Part shown: positions 56,562 through 64,000 of the stretch, piece by piece
How positions within the stretch are numbered: position 1 is the first letter of the stretch
How the letters are laid out: each line of letters starts with the position of its first letter
Origin: an uncultured Amylibacter sp.
GTDB taxonomy: Bacteria; Pseudomonadota; Alphaproteobacteria; Rhodobacterales; Rhodobacteraceae
Assembly (NCBI GenBank): GCA_959347345.1
Contig: OY365738.1
Coordinates: 248,001-312,000, forward strand
DNA: 64,000 nt
Direction of reading: 5' to 3'
Notes under the pieces: model-generated
What the model was told of the DNA's origin: nothing
Database searches by the model: none
The model's input: the letters and a program-made list of their open reading frames with translations, nothing else
Made by a program: the position numbers and the translations under genes

Positions 56562-56921
56562 ATTAGAAGTTAAGAGCGGAGGTTTTTTGTTTCGCCCTCA
56601 CTTCGTTCGGTCGCCCACCCGCCCACCCCTCCTGCGGAGAGCTGGACGGGATTTTTTTGGCTGGAGTTTGGTTCAGCGTCTTGTATATAGTCTAAATAAA
56701 TTTAGAAATTGCCTATCACCAATTCCCAAGTATTCTTTGCAAGAGTTATAACCCCTTGGCCAAATCTATCGTCTTGTTATTCCAGATAGTAAATTTATAG
56801 AATCATTATCATCTTGTAACCAAAGGGCTTTTGGCATGCCCTCACAACGTGAGGGCTACGCACAAAAGACCACGCTGGTCGGCACTCGCGTAAGCGATGA
56901 CGAAGACCCGAAGGGCATCAC
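56562..56921. repeat. Dispersed modular element, copy E (long form)
   Basis: As copy B but with an additional ~110-nt module (ATCACCAATTCCCAAGTATT to TATTCCAGATAGTAAATTT) and a variant hairpin (GGCTTTTGGCATGCCCTCAC / GTGAGGGCTACGCACAAAAG). Ends with the TGGTCGGCACTCGCGTAAGC module and GGGCATCAC, then short heptads to 56939. Fills the gap between the small lipoprotein and fabF. Confidence 0.9.
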
Positions 56922-56940
56922 TAATCGCTAATCACTAAAC

Positions 56941-56968
56941 TTGACTCCCCCCAAAAATCTGCTACTCT
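56941..56968 (+). promoter_or_regulatory. Promoter of fabF-mltG
   Basis: -35 TTGACT (56941-56946), 16-nt spacer, -10 TACTCT (56963-56968), immediately after the heptads that border element E. Confidence 0.45.
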
Positions 56969-57016
56969 TCCCCGCACACTATACTAAACGGACTAAACAG
57001 CGAAAAGGAAACACTT

Positions 57017-58291
57017 ATGCGTCGTGTTGTTGTAACTGGATTGGGGATGGTTTCCCCTTTGGCCTGCGGGGTAGAGCAAACTTGGACTCGTTTGCTGGCA
57101 TCGCAATCCGCCGCCGCCCCTATCACAGGCTTTGATACAGAGGGCTTGGTGACAAACTATGCCTGCCAAATCCCGCGAGGGGACGGCACGGACGGCACTT
57201 TCAATCCCGATGATTGGATGTCGCCGAAAGACCAGCGTAAGATTGATGATTTCATCCTTTACGCCTGCGCCGCCGCGTCCCAAGCCATGACGGATTCGGG
57301 CTATAACCCCCAAACCGAGGACGAACGATGTCGCGCAGGAGTCATGGTCGGTGCGGGCATTGGCGGGCTGAATACCATCGCCGAAACCGCCGTTATATTA
57401 AAGGAAAAGGGCGCGAAACGGGTATCCCCGTTTTTCATTCCATCGGCCCTGATTAACCTAGCCTCTGGGCATATTTCCATTCGCCATGGGCTCAAAGGAC
57501 CGAACCACGCCAGCGTCACGGCTTGCGCTTCAGGGGCGCATGCGATAGGCGATGCCGCACGGATAATAGCCTATGACCACGCCGATGTGATGGTCGCGGG
57601 TGGCGCGGAAAACCCGATTTGCCCGATTGGAATTGCTGGGTTTAACGCGTGTAAGGCTCTATCCACGAAATTCGCGGATAATCCCGCGTTGGCTTCGCGT
57701 CCATACAGCCCCGACCGTGATGGTTTCGTTATGGGTGAGGGTGCAGGGGTGCTGATTTTGGAAGAATACAATCACGCACAGGCTCGCGGGGCAAAGATTT
57801 ACGGCGAAGTTCTGGGCTATGGTATGTCGGGCGATGCGTACCATATTACCGCGCCGTCTGAGGACGGAGACGGGGGCTATCGCGCCATGGTCGCGGCGTT
57901 AAAGGACGCGGGGATTGGTGCGGATAAAATCGATTATATTAACGCGCATGGCACGTCTACTATGGCGGATACGATAGAATTGGGGGCGGTTATTCGCCTG
58001 CTGGGGGAACAGGCAAAACACGCGACTCTGTCTTCCACAAAATCGTCTATCGGGCATCTTTTGGGGGCGGCGGGCGCGGTTGAGGCTATCTTTTGCATTC
58101 TGGCGTTGCGTGACCAAATCGTGCCACCGACTCTGAATTTGACCGACCCGCCTGATTCCGTGCTGGATTTGGCACCTTTAACTGCGGTAAAACGCAAAAT
58201 TGATGTGGCTCTGTCCAATTCCTTTGGCTTTGGCGGTACCAATGTGTGTTTGATTTTTGGTAAGGGCGATTCAAAAGAGGCATCAGCATAA
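57017..58291 (+). CDS. fabF: 3-oxoacyl-ACP synthase II
   Basis: 424-residue condensing enzyme that elongates acyl-ACP in fatty acid synthesis. The nucleophile Cys is in SVTACASGAHA, the two catalytic His in NAHGTST and SSIGHLLGAAG, and the GFGGTN loop is near the C-terminus. AAAAGGAAACA precedes the ATG. mltG starts inside the stop (TAATG). In most alphaproteobacteria acpP sits just upstream; here that place is taken by element E and the heptads. Confidence 0.96.
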   Translation: MRRVVVTGLGMVSPLACGVEQTWTRLLASQSAAAPITGFDTEGLVTNYACQIPRGDGTDGTFNPDDWMSPKDQRKIDDFILYACAAASQAMTDSGYNPQTEDERCRAGVMVGAGIGGLNTIAETAVILKEKGAKRVSPFFIPSALINLASGHISIRHGLKGPNHASVTACASGAHAIGDAARIIAYDHADVMVAGGAENPICPIGIAGFNACKALSTKFADNPALASRPYSPDRDGFVMGEGAGVLILEEYNHAQARGAKIYGEVLGYGMSGDAYHITAPSEDGDGGYRAMVAALKDAGIGADKIDYINAHGTSTMADTIELGAVIRLLGEQAKHATLSSTKSSIGHLLGAAGAVEAIFCILALRDQIVPPTLNLTDPPDSVLDLAPLTAVKRKIDVALSNSFGFGGTNVCLIFGKGDSKEASA

Positions 58292-59304
58292 TGGCAATCA
58301 AGCTACACCGCGATTTGGCGGCTAACGTCTTGAATGGATTGATTATTGTCCTGCTGGTTATCGGTGCTATCGTTTTCTGGGGGCAGCATCAATTCCAAAC
58401 GGAGGGTCCCACGCCCGCCCCCGTTATCGTGGAAATTAACCCCAATGATAAGCTGATTACCACCTCCCGCGCCGTTGGCGTGGCGGATAGGTTGGCAGAG
58501 CAAGGTGTCATTCGCTATCCGTGGATTTTTCGGCTGGGGGCGCGGTATTTGCGCGTGGAATCGGATTTGAAAATCGGCGAGTACGAAATCCCCGCGGGTG
58601 CGTCCATGAAACAGGTTCTGAATATCATCAATTCGGGCGTTGGAGTGACGCGGAATGTGACTTTCCCCGAAGGATTCAGCGTGTTTCAAATCATCGCCCG
58701 CCTGAATGGAGTTGCCGATTTGACGGGGGAGGTGGGGGATGTTCCCCCCGAAGGCAGCCTTGCGCCCAATACTTATAGCTATCGCAAAGGCGAGCCACGC
58801 GGTGATGTCATAGCCCGTATGGCAAGGGCGCAAACCGATTTGCTGGACGCATTGTGGGACGCTCGCACCCCCGATTTGCCGTTAAAAACCAAGCAGGAGG
58901 CGTTGGTGCTGGCGTCTATTGTAGAAAAAGAAACGGGCGTGGGGGCGGAACGCGGGGTTGTTGCCAGCGTGTTTATCAATCGGTTGCGCAAGGGGATGCG
59001 GTTGCAGACCGACCCCACGGTGATTTATGGGCTGACGGGCGGTGAAAAACCGCTGGGGCGCGGGTTATATCGGTCGGAATTGCAGAAGGCTACGCCCTAT
59101 AATACATACGTGATTGATGGGTTGCCGCCGACTCCGATTGCCAATCCAGGGGTGGCGGCCTTGGCGGCGGTTTTGATGCCCGATGAGACGGATTATATCT
59201 ATTTTGTAGCGAATGGGGAGGGCGGGCATGCTTTCGCCAAGACGCTGGAAGAGCATAATCGCAATGTCGCGAAGTGGCGGGCGATTGAACGTTCGCGGCA
59301 ATAG
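58291..59304 (+). CDS. mltG: Endolytic murein transglycosylase
   Basis: 337-residue inner-membrane enzyme (one helix, about 13-32) that cuts nascent peptidoglycan strands. A LysM-like subdomain is followed by the catalytic domain with LVLASIVEKETGV (catalytic Glu), VFINRLRKGMRLQTDPTVIYG and NTYVIDGLPPTPIANPG. It overlaps fabF by 1 nt. Its stop codon directly abuts that of the DUF1801 gene on the other strand. Confidence 0.95.
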   Translation: MAIKLHRDLAANVLNGLIIVLLVIGAIVFWGQHQFQTEGPTPAPVIVEINPNDKLITTSRAVGVADRLAEQGVIRYPWIFRLGARYLRVESDLKIGEYEIPAGASMKQVLNIINSGVGVTRNVTFPEGFSVFQIIARLNGVADLTGEVGDVPPEGSLAPNTYSYRKGEPRGDVIARMARAQTDLLDALWDARTPDLPLKTKQEALVLASIVEKETGVGAERGVVASVFINRLRKGMRLQTDPTVIYGLTGGEKPLGRGLYRSELQKATPYNTYVIDGLPPTPIANPGVAALAAVLMPDETDYIYFVANGEGGHAFAKTLEEHNRNVAKWRAIERSRQ

Positions 59305-59745
59305 TTATTCGGGATAAAGCCGTGCCATAATGGCCAACCCTTTTGCCACGATTTCTTCCAATACCGCCATATCTACATCGCTTAACCGCTTGATATACAG
59401 GCAAGATTTGCCCATTTTGTGTTTGCCCAATCGCGCCAATTCCTCGCCGAAATCCTGATACCCGGGCATCACATAAATCGTGATATTAGCCGCCCGCGCG
59501 GCAAAACCCGTGCGCATAAAATCGCCCTCGCGACCAGTGGCATAGCGATAATGATACTGCCCATAACCGACAATAGCGGTGGGCAATTTCGCGCCCCACA
59601 GAACGGCTTCCTCGCCCGAAACCCGCCGCATCATATCGTGCAAAATATGGCAATCGGCACGTTTATCGGCGGGCTCAACCGCGTTCAAATAGTCCGTTAT
59701 TTGCAACCCCTCGGGGCGTGTTTTGTTGTCATTCTTTTTGGTCAT
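59305..59745 (-). CDS. DUF1801 domain protein
   Basis: 146-residue cytosolic protein of the DUF1801/YdhG-like family. Segments ILHDMMRRVSGEEAVLWGAKL, GYGQYHYRYATGREGDF and ITIYVMPGYQDFGEELARLG match the conserved fold. The family is related to a phage-T4-like or iron-chaperone-like fold, but its function is not established. It is convergent with mltG with no gap. Confidence 0.82.
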   Translation of the reverse strand: MTKKNDNKTRPEGLQITDYLNAVEPADKRADCHILHDMMRRVSGEEAVLWGAKLPTAIVGYGQYHYRYATGREGDFMRTGFAARAANITIYVMPGYQDFGEELARLGKHKMGKSCLYIKRLSDVDMAVLEEIVAKGLAIMARLYPE

Positions 59746-59791
59746 AACAGCCTGATTTTACCGAAATCGGCGGGTTTGTCAAGAAAAAGCT

Positions 59792-60132
59792 GCAAGCCCT
59801 TGCGGGTCTTCGTCATCGCTTACGCGATACCGACCAGCGTGGTCTTTTGTGCGTAGCCCTCACGTTGTGAGGGCATGCCAAAAGCCCTTGGGTTACAAGA
59901 CGATAGATTCTCTATAAATTTACTATCTGGAATAACAAGATTATAGAGTGGATTATTTGCAAAGAATACTTGGGAATTGGTGATAGGGTTGCTCTAAATT
60001 TATTTAGACTATATACAAGACGCTGAGCCAAACCCCAGCCAAAAAAATCCCGCCCGCACTCCGCAGGAGGGGCGGGCGGGCGACATTTCGAAGAAATGGC
60101 GCAACAAAAAACCTCTGCTCTTAACTTCTAAT
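59792..60132. repeat. Dispersed modular element, copy F (long form, inverted relative to E)
   Basis: Module by module the reverse complement of copy E, including the extra ATACTTGGGAATTGGTGAT module and the CCCTCACGTTGTGAGGGCAT hairpin. GC-rich module matches copy A more closely than E (GCGCCATTTCTTCGAAATG). No gene lies in 59746-60204. Confidence 0.92.
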
Positions 60133-60195
60133 ACCTAGCCCCTAATCCAGAATAACCAATCATTCACCATTCATAATTCACAATTCACAATTCAC
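60133..60195. repeat. Heptad array (right of element F)
   Basis: Degenerate CTAATAC units, then ATTCACA/ATTCATA heptads, inverted relative to the array at 56484. Confidence 0.8.
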
Positions 60196-60204
60196 CGTTA
60201 AACC

Positions 60205-60648
60205 CTACCACTCCCCGATATTGGGAGCGGAAGCCCACGGCTCTGCCACCGCCAAGGACTCGCCTTCCTGTATCAGCTCCACCGACACACCGTCGGGGGA
60301 TACCACAAACGCCATCCGCCCATCGCGGGGCGGGCGGTTTATCACCACCCCAGCCGCCATCAACCGCGCACAAAACGCATAGATATCATCCACGCGGTAC
60401 GCCAAATGCCCCCAACTGCGCCCCGTCTCATAAACCTCTTCACTGCCCCAATTATAGGTCAATTCCAGCTCTGGTGCGTGGGTTGCGATAGCGCGGTCTT
60501 TGTCCGCAGGGGCGGCCAGAAAAATCAGGGTAAAGCGACCCTGTTCGTTGTCCACTCGGCGGGTCTCAACCAGCCCCATTTTATCGCACCAGAAGTCCAG
60601 AGACTCGGCGATATCGCGCACCCGTATCATCGTATGTATAAATCGCAT
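60205..60648 (-). CDS. gloA: Lactoylglutathione lyase (glyoxalase I)
   Basis: 147-residue VOC-fold enzyme that isomerises the glutathione-methylglyoxal adduct. FIHTMIRVRDIAESLDFWCDKMG opens the first motif (metal His), followed by LELTYNWGSEEVYETGRSWGHLAYRV (Glu and His ligands) and GVSVELIQ (Glu). The FIHTM and WGHLA spacing matches GloA. No clear ribosome site. No operon partner. Confidence 0.9.
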   Translation of the reverse strand: MRFIHTMIRVRDIAESLDFWCDKMGLVETRRVDNEQGRFTLIFLAAPADKDRAIATHAPELELTYNWGSEEVYETGRSWGHLAYRVDDIYAFCARLMAAGVVINRPPRDGRMAFVVSPDGVSVELIQEGESLAVAEPWASAPNIGEW

Positions 60649-60705
60649 TTATTTAATCCTTTCAATGTCTTATAGCACAAAACTAATGCAAAACTAACGC
60701 AAAAA

Positions 60706-61674
60706 TCACGCACTCTTACCACGGTTTTTTGGTACGATTTCATAGCCCGCCTCTTCAGGCTCATCATCGGTCATTTCAGCAGGGAAACCATCGGCGCGGA
60801 TATCCAAACCAGTCGCCTCTTCCAGCCGTCTTATGATATTCGGCGACAGCTCTCGTTCGCCAAAACGCGCGATTCCATCCTTGAAAATATCCACCAACAT
60901 CGGGCTGATTTCCAACGGCACACCCGCGCGGTCGGCTATCGTTTGGAACAGACCTATGTCCTTTAAAACCAAATCCATCGTAAAGCTAATATCGCGGGAG
61001 CCGTTTAAAATCACCTGCGATTCGGTCTCATGAACAAAGCTGGTGCCAGAGGAAATCGCCATAGCTTCATAGGCTGTGCCAAGGTCCATCCCAGCGGCCT
61101 TTGCCACCACCAGAGCCTCTGCACAGGTTACCAAATTCGCCGTCGCCAGATAGTTGGTAAGCACTTTCAAAATGCTCGCGCTGCCCAAATCGCCCGTGTG
61201 CAGAACCCGCCGACCCATAGTCGTCAGCAACGGCAAAATCACCTCAAAAGTCGCACGGTCGCAACCCGCGAAAATACTGATATTGCCCGTGTCGGCGCGA
61301 TGACACCCGCCAGAAACGGGGCAATCCACCGCCAAACCGCCTGCGGCTATGACTTTTGCGCCGAGACGTTTGACCTCTGCCTCGTCCGTTGTTGACATTT
61401 CCATCCATATTTTGCCTGCGGTTATTTCCGCCAGCATGCCGTCCGTGCCCTCCATCACCGCCGCGCTGGCGGCTGGGCTGGGTAGGCAGGTGATGACGGC
61501 ATCGCAAGTGCGCATCAGGTTGGCGGGCGATTTGCCATCGCTCGCGCCCTTGTTTATAGCGGTTTGCACCAGTGTTGGGTCGAGGTCATGCACCGCGACC
61601 GTGTGTCCATTGCGCAGCAAACTGCCCGATAATTTTCCCCCGACATTGCCGAGCCCGATAAATCCTATTTTCAT
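60706..61674 (-). CDS. 3-hydroxyisobutyrate dehydrogenase-family oxidoreductase
   Basis: 322 residues. KIGFIGLGNVGGKLSGSLL Rossmann motif, DCPVSGGCHRADTGNIS substrate motif and catalytic Lys in LGSASILKVLTNYL. Its C-terminal ~30 residues are an extension beyond the usual ~295-residue family members. Third paralogue in the window. AAAAAGGAACACAACC precedes the ATG. It is divergent from the TakP-like receptor, hinting at a beta-hydroxyacid or 2-oxoacid pathway. Confidence 0.8.
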   Translation of the reverse strand: MKIGFIGLGNVGGKLSGSLLRNGHTVAVHDLDPTLVQTAINKGASDGKSPANLMRTCDAVITCLPSPAASAAVMEGTDGMLAEITAGKIWMEMSTTDEAEVKRLGAKVIAAGGLAVDCPVSGGCHRADTGNISIFAGCDRATFEVILPLLTTMGRRVLHTGDLGSASILKVLTNYLATANLVTCAEALVVAKAAGMDLGTAYEAMAISSGTSFVHETESQVILNGSRDISFTMDLVLKDIGLFQTIADRAGVPLEISPMLVDIFKDGIARFGERELSPNIIRRLEEATGLDIRADGFPAEMTDDEPEEAGYEIVPKNRGKSA

Positions 61675-61794
61675 GGTTGTGTTCCTTTTTGTGTTTGTAG
61701 GTTTATTTGCGGGTATTATGCGGAATTTTGCGGAATTTACAAGCTATTTTTTTTAATAATGAAGAACTAAAACCACTAATCACTAAAAAAACCC

Positions 61795-61822
61795 TTGCAT
61801 CCCCGCCAAATTATGCTAGCCT
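61795..61822 (+). promoter_or_regulatory. Possible promoter of the TakP-like receptor
   Basis: TTGCAT (61795-61800), 16-nt spacer, TAGCCT (61817-61822). Confidence 0.35.
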
Positions 61823-61880
61823 TTACCCATAAGGTACATAAAAACCTTAAAAACAGACTAAACATTACAAGGAGAAAACA

Positions 61881-62963
61881 ATGGAACGTCGTAAATTTTT
61901 AACAGGTGCTGCCCTCGCGGGTACTGCCACAACTTTAGCTGCCCCCGCACTTGCGCAATCGCGGGTGGAGATGGCTATCGTATCCACTTGGCCTCGGGAT
62001 TTTCCGGGTTTGGGCTTGCCAGCGCAACGCTTGGCGGCACGGATACAAGAGCTGACCGATGGTGAAATCCAAGTCACTTATTTTGCCGCGGGTGAGCGGG
62101 TCGGCGCGTTTGATTCGTTTGATAACGTGGCAAACGGCGATTCGCAGGGCTATGTCGGGGCAGAGTATTATTGGCGCGGCAAACATCCGGGATTCGCGCC
62201 CTTTACTGCCATTCCTTTTGGCTTGACGGCGGGTGAGATTGACGCATGGATTAAATTCGGTGGCGGGCAGGAGCTTTGGGACGAATTGTCCGATGGTTTC
62301 GGCATCAAAGCGGTAGCCATGGGCAACACAGGCGTGCAAATGGGCGGTTGGTTTAACAAAGAAATCAACTCTGCCGATGATTTGAAGGGGCTGAAAATGC
62401 GTATTCCGGGGCTTGGCGGGGACGTTATGGCTAAATTGGGAGCGTCGCCCGTATCTTTGCCCGGCGGGCAGATTTATGAAAACCTAGTTTCTGGCGCGAT
62501 TGACGCGACAGAGTGGGTTGGCCCGTTCAACGATTATTTCATGAAGTTTTATGAAGCCGCGAAGTATTATTACTATCCCGGTATGCATGAGCCAGGTGCG
62601 CAGTTGGCACTGGGCATGAATGCGTCGTTCTGGAATGGGTTGTCAAAGACTCACCAAGAAATCATCAAGGCCGCATCGGCGGAAGAAAACGCGGCTACGC
62701 TGGCGGAGACTAACGCCAATAACGGGCAGTTTTTGAACCGTTTGGTTAATGACCATGGTGTGGAATTGCGTGAGTTTAACGATGATATCTATGATTCGTT
62801 TGGCGAGGCTGCGGCAGAAGTGATTGAAGAAGCACGGACGCATGATGAACTGGCTACGCGGATTTATGATAGCCATCTGCAAGCGCGGTCGGAAATCGGT
62901 GCGTGGACGGCATTGTCGGATACCGCCTATGTTATCAAGCGGAATGGCGTGTTGAATCGCTAG
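61881..62963 (+). CDS. TRAP solute-binding protein, TakP-like (2-oxo acid), Tat-exported, orphan
   Basis: 360-residue periplasmic receptor. Twin-arginine signal MERRKFLTGAALAGTATTLA with APALAQ cleavage. The TRAP-receptor core includes GLKMRIPGLGGDVMAKLGA and ENLVSGAIDATEWVGPFND, the latter characteristic of the TakP group that binds 2-oxo acids. AAGGAGAAAACA precedes the ATG. No TRAP membrane genes follow; a terminator closes the unit. Confidence 0.88.
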   Translation: MERRKFLTGAALAGTATTLAAPALAQSRVEMAIVSTWPRDFPGLGLPAQRLAARIQELTDGEIQVTYFAAGERVGAFDSFDNVANGDSQGYVGAEYYWRGKHPGFAPFTAIPFGLTAGEIDAWIKFGGGQELWDELSDGFGIKAVAMGNTGVQMGGWFNKEINSADDLKGLKMRIPGLGGDVMAKLGASPVSLPGGQIYENLVSGAIDATEWVGPFNDYFMKFYEAAKYYYYPGMHEPGAQLALGMNASFWNGLSKTHQEIIKAASAEENAATLAETNANNGQFLNRLVNDHGVELREFNDDIYDSFGEAAAEVIEEARTHDELATRIYDSHLQARSEIGAWTALSDTAYVIKRNGVLNR

Positions 62964-62987
62964 ATTTGCGTGAATAAGAATAAGAAT

Positions 62988-63018
62988 AAGGTTAGCCCTG
63001 CGGGGCTGACCTTTTTTT
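62988..63018 (+). terminator. Intrinsic terminator after the TakP-like gene
   Basis: AAGGTTAGCCC pairs with GGGCTGACCTT (one G-U) and is followed by TTTTTTT. Confidence 0.92.
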
Positions 63019-63024
63019 ATGGGC

Positions 63025-63054
63025 TTGACATACGCCAAAAATTGTGTTTATAGT
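63025..63054 (+). promoter_or_regulatory. Sigma-70 promoter of the third Cys-rich lipoprotein
   Basis: -35 TTGACA (63025-63030), 18-nt spacer, -10 TATAGT (63049-63054); same design as the promoters at 9724 and 14473. Confidence 0.7.
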
Positions 63055-63094
63055 GGGATTGTTAATGAATTCTTAACCATCAAAGGACACCCCA

Positions 63095-64000
63095 ATGACT
63101 TATCTTAAAACCCTAATCGCCCTAACCACCCTTGCTCTGCTAACCGCTTGCGCTGGGGGTGTTACTATTAATCCCGTTGTGAATAACAATAACGGACCCA
63201 CAGCCGCGACTTGCACGGCGAATCCGTTTGCCACGGGTTGCACGACCACGCCAACCCAGCAGGCGACTTTCTGCCGAGATAAGTCCAAAACCACCGATAC
63301 AAAGGACAGCGACTGCGCCCCAACAGTGATTCGCCTTTGCGGTGAAAATCCGTTTGAAACGGGGCTTTGCACCGAGCCAACGCCAACGGAGGCAGAGGCT
63401 TTTTGCAGTGATGACACCAAATCCACCGCGACAAAGGCAAACGATTGCATCCCGACTATCAGCCGCGTTTGCGGGGAAAACCCGTTTGAGGCAGGGCTTT
63501 GCTTTGATGATAATACCTATGAACCCACACGGGTTCAGATTCGGGCGACATGTGACAATGCCGATGGTGCGAACACGCCGCGACACGCGCTCTGCCCTGA
63601 TATAGTTGTCACGGAATGCACGGCTGACCCGTTTTTGGCGGTTTGCAGGTTAGGCACGGCGGGTGCGGATGATGGAACGTATGGGCTGGAACGGACGAAA
63701 CAGATTGCCGCGACCTGCCCAAATAATGTGCATGATATAAGATGCCATGGGGAAGAGCCTTATGAAACCACCAGACAAGGAATCCTCAGTAATTGTGAAA
63801 CCAATGTAGGCACGGGTAATGCTTGCCCCGCTGATGTGGTTATGCAGGTTTGCATAGGCAATCCGTATAATACAATTCTTTGCAATGACTCCGCCATTGA
63901 TTATACCGCCCAACGCTTGATACGCCTTAACGAATGCAAAGCTAATAACGGGCTTGACGGCTGTGCGGCGGCGGCCGCGACCACTTGCCCCGCGAATCCG
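63095..64000 (+). CDS. Cys-rich repeat lipoprotein, N-terminal part
   Basis: 302 residues in the window; the frame is open to the end and continues beyond. Lipoprotein signal MTYLKTLIALTTLALLTAC is nearly identical to those at 6572 and 9955. The mature part has irregular two-Cys modules such as CTANPFATGC, CGENPFETGLC, CGENPFEAGLC and CIGNPYNTILC (the C-x3-NPF-x(3-5)-C form), more degenerate than in the two paralogues. ATCAAAGGACACCCC precedes the ATG. A C-terminal TbpB-like barrel is expected beyond the window but not seen. Confidence 0.8.
   Translation, partial: MTYLKTLIALTTLALLTACAGGVTINPVVNNNNGPTAATCTANPFATGCTTTPTQQATFCRDKSKTTDTKDSDCAPTVIRLCGENPFETGLCTEPTPTEAEAFCSDDTKSTATKANDCIPTISRVCGENPFEAGLCFDDNTYEPTRVQIRATCDNADGANTPRHALCPDIVVTECTADPFLAVCRLGTAGADDGTYGLERTKQIAATCPNNVHDIRCHGEEPYETTRQGILSNCETNVGTGNACPADVVMQVCIGNPYNTILCNDSAIDYTAQRLIRLNECKANNGLDGCAAAAATTCPANP

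Overview
The window reads as a chromosomal segment of an alphaproteobacterium, most like the Rhodobacterales and related marine lineages. The reasons are the pepA-holC and fabF-mltG gene orders, a metA-type homoserine acyltransferase, several TRAP solute receptors including a TakP-like one, a fused two-domain peptide-transport ATPase, and a sugar-acid catabolic cluster. This is inference from gene content; no rRNA is present. No transcriptional regulator, integrase or transposase was recognised.

Layout. 1-2 kb: pepA (partial), holC, a membrane-anchored aspartic protease, tRNA-Ser. 2-19.4 kb (all minus strand): an RloC/PrrC-like ATPase, a periplasmic ankyrin protein, an orphan TRAP receptor, two giant Cys-rich repeat lipoproteins ending in transferrin-binding-protein-like barrels, and a single-chain Type ISP restriction-modification enzyme. 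Partial copies of the 3' end of the Type ISP gene lie downstream of both lipoprotein genes, evidence of past segmental duplication. 19.5-25.7 kb: a four-gene peptide-type ABC importer. 25.8-28 kb: an EcoRI-family adenine methyltransferase overlapping a DUF262-HNH nuclease. 28-45.6 kb: uronate/aldarate catabolism (KdgK, Zn-dehydrogenase, KduD, 2-hydroxyacid dehydrogenase, IlvD/Edd dehydratase, two enolase-superfamily enzymes, two 3-hydroxyisobutyrate-dehydrogenase-like reductases, a complete TRAP transporter), interrupted by a one-polypeptide methyltransferase/restriction gene at 34-36.4 kb. 45.6-52 kb: BASS and LysE transporters, an unknown gene, znuCB without znuA, an MsbA-like exporter. 52-64 kb: tRNA-Gly, a TbpB-like lipoprotein, tRNA-Leu, an ATPase-metA operon, a 44-residue lipoprotein, fabF-mltG, DUF1801, gloA, a reductase, a TakP-like receptor, and the start of a third Cys-rich lipoprotein.

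Two repeat systems shape the intergenic DNA. (1) Heptanucleotide tandem arrays (TTAGTNA, ATTAACG and GAATTGT variants) start at, or supply, the stop codon of many genes and usually occur as inverted pairs. (2) A modular, hairpin-rich dispersed element of about 160-370 bp occurs six times (A-F), bordered by those arrays; copies E and F face each other across fabF-mltG. These repeats, the duplication scars around the lipoprotein genes, and the EcoRI-type methyltransferase/DUF262-HNH pair are the parts most worth following up.
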